Source: Oxalobacter paeniformigenes (GTDB lineage: Bacteria > Pseudomonadota > Gammaproteobacteria > Burkholderiales > Burkholderiaceae_D). From it: DNA of 15,080 nucleotides. The first letter of the stretch is position 1; each line of letters starts with the position of its first letter. A program made the translations under genes and the position numbers. The notes beneath the pieces are model-generated. The model saw only the letters and a program-made list of their open reading frames with translations. It ran no database searches and had not been told where the DNA came from. This document shows, one piece after another, positions 14,596 through 15,080 of the stretch. Location: contig NZ_JAMKYL010000011.1 of assembly GCF_027158465.1 (NCBI RefSeq), forward strand, positions 1 through 15,080, given 5' to 3'.

Positions 14596-15080
14596 AAGGC
14601 ATCCACCGGATTGAGGCGAGAGGCGTTACGTGCTGGGATGTAGCCGAAAATGACGCCAATCAGGGTTGAACAGACCAGAGCCAGAATAATCGAGGCAGCG
14701 GAATAGGACAGGGTAAATGTCTGGACGAACATGCTGAAAAACAGCCCGATGCCAAAGGCGAACAGTATGCCGATGAGACCACCGATGATGCAGATCAGGA
14801 CGGCTTCGATCAGGAATTGTTGCAATACGCTGCTTCTGCGAGCCCCGACAGCCATCCGGATACCGATTTCGCGGGTTCGTTCCGTCACTGAAACCAGCAT
14901 GATGTTCATGACGCCAATGCCGCCGACAACCAGCGAAATCAGTGCAATACAGGAAATCAGCAGGCGCATGGTTCCAGTTGTGCTTTCGATGGTCTGGCGG
15001 ATGCTGTCGGTATTGACGGTGAAGAAGTCTTCCTTGCCGTGCTTGACTGTCAGAAAACGGATGATGTTTTTTTCGGCAGC
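14586..15080 (-). CDS. MacB-type ABC permease, C-terminal part only
   Basis: The last 164 residues of a MacB-family macrolide-type exporter; the 5' part is cut by the right edge, which falls exactly on a codon boundary. The visible segment begins in the final periplasmic stretch (HGKEDFFTVNTDSIRQTIE), then holds the three C-terminal FtsX helices. The strongly conserved block GGIGVMNIMLVSVTERTREI, followed by GIRMAVGARR, contacts the ATPase. This sequence is closer to classical MacB than the three FtsX-fold permeases of the iron locus. MacB proteins carry an N-terminal ATPase domain fused to the permease; that part should lie beyond the window, along with a MacA-like adaptor gene. It overlaps the outer-membrane lipoprotein gene by ten bases. 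Confidence 0.93.
   Translation of the reverse strand, partial: AAEKNIIRFLTVKHGKEDFFTVNTDSIRQTIESTTGTMRLLISCIALISLVVGGIGVMNIMLVSVTERTREIGIRMAVGARRSSVLQQFLIEAVLICIIGGLIGILFAFGIGLFFSMFVQTFTLSYSAASIILALVCSTLIGVIFGYIPARNASRLNPVDALCD

Overview
The window looks like a piece of a Gram-negative betaproteobacterial chromosome. Outer-membrane efflux proteins, a MacB exporter, a Fur-type iron box and a pcm-tolC pair all point that way. The moderate base composition and a pyrophosphate-type phosphofructokinase would suit an Oxalobacter-like member of the Burkholderiales, but that assignment is a guess from gene content. No mobile element, CRISPR array or pseudogene was found.

Layout. (a) 1-1685, minus strand: a spermidine-synthase-like gene cut by the left edge, preceded by an RluA-family pseudouridine synthase. 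(b) 1861-3117, plus: PPi-dependent phosphofructokinase, closed by a strong terminator at 3180-3217. (c) 3230-10874, plus: a Fur-controlled iron locus of eight genes. Its order is P19-type periplasmic metal protein, DUF2318 membrane protein with two CxxC motifs, two FtsX/MacB-fold permeases, an ATPase, a DUF4418 membrane protein, a third FtsX-fold permease and a second ATPase. A two-way terminator ends it. (d) 10881-11031, minus: tRNA-His with its own promoter. (e) 11037-13074, minus: tolC and a divergent pcm-like methyltransferase. (f) 13120-15080, minus: an outer-membrane lipoprotein of the NodT/OprM type and the end of a MacB permease, cut by the right edge.

How the genes work together. Block (c) is the main item of interest. 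Its first five genes follow the order of the Campylobacter jejuni p19 iron-uptake cluster (Cj1659-Cj1663). The FTR1-type iron permease that accompanies P19 there (Cj1658), and in the FetMP and FtrABCD systems, is absent from this window, and so are the trailing thioredoxin-like genes. In their place is a second ABC module built around DUF4418, whose cysteines and histidines recall a metal or thiol site. A perfect -35/-10 pair overlapping a 15/19 Fur box starts the locus, and a hairpin after the P19 gene probably lowers expression of the rest. I infer an iron-starvation system in which P19 binds periplasmic iron and two MacB-fold ATP-driven modules, with CxxC and Cys-rich membrane partners, handle or reduce it. 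The true route of iron across the inner membrane is unknown. Block (f), with TolC nearby, is a standard tripartite efflux arrangement whose adaptor gene is probably just outside the right edge.
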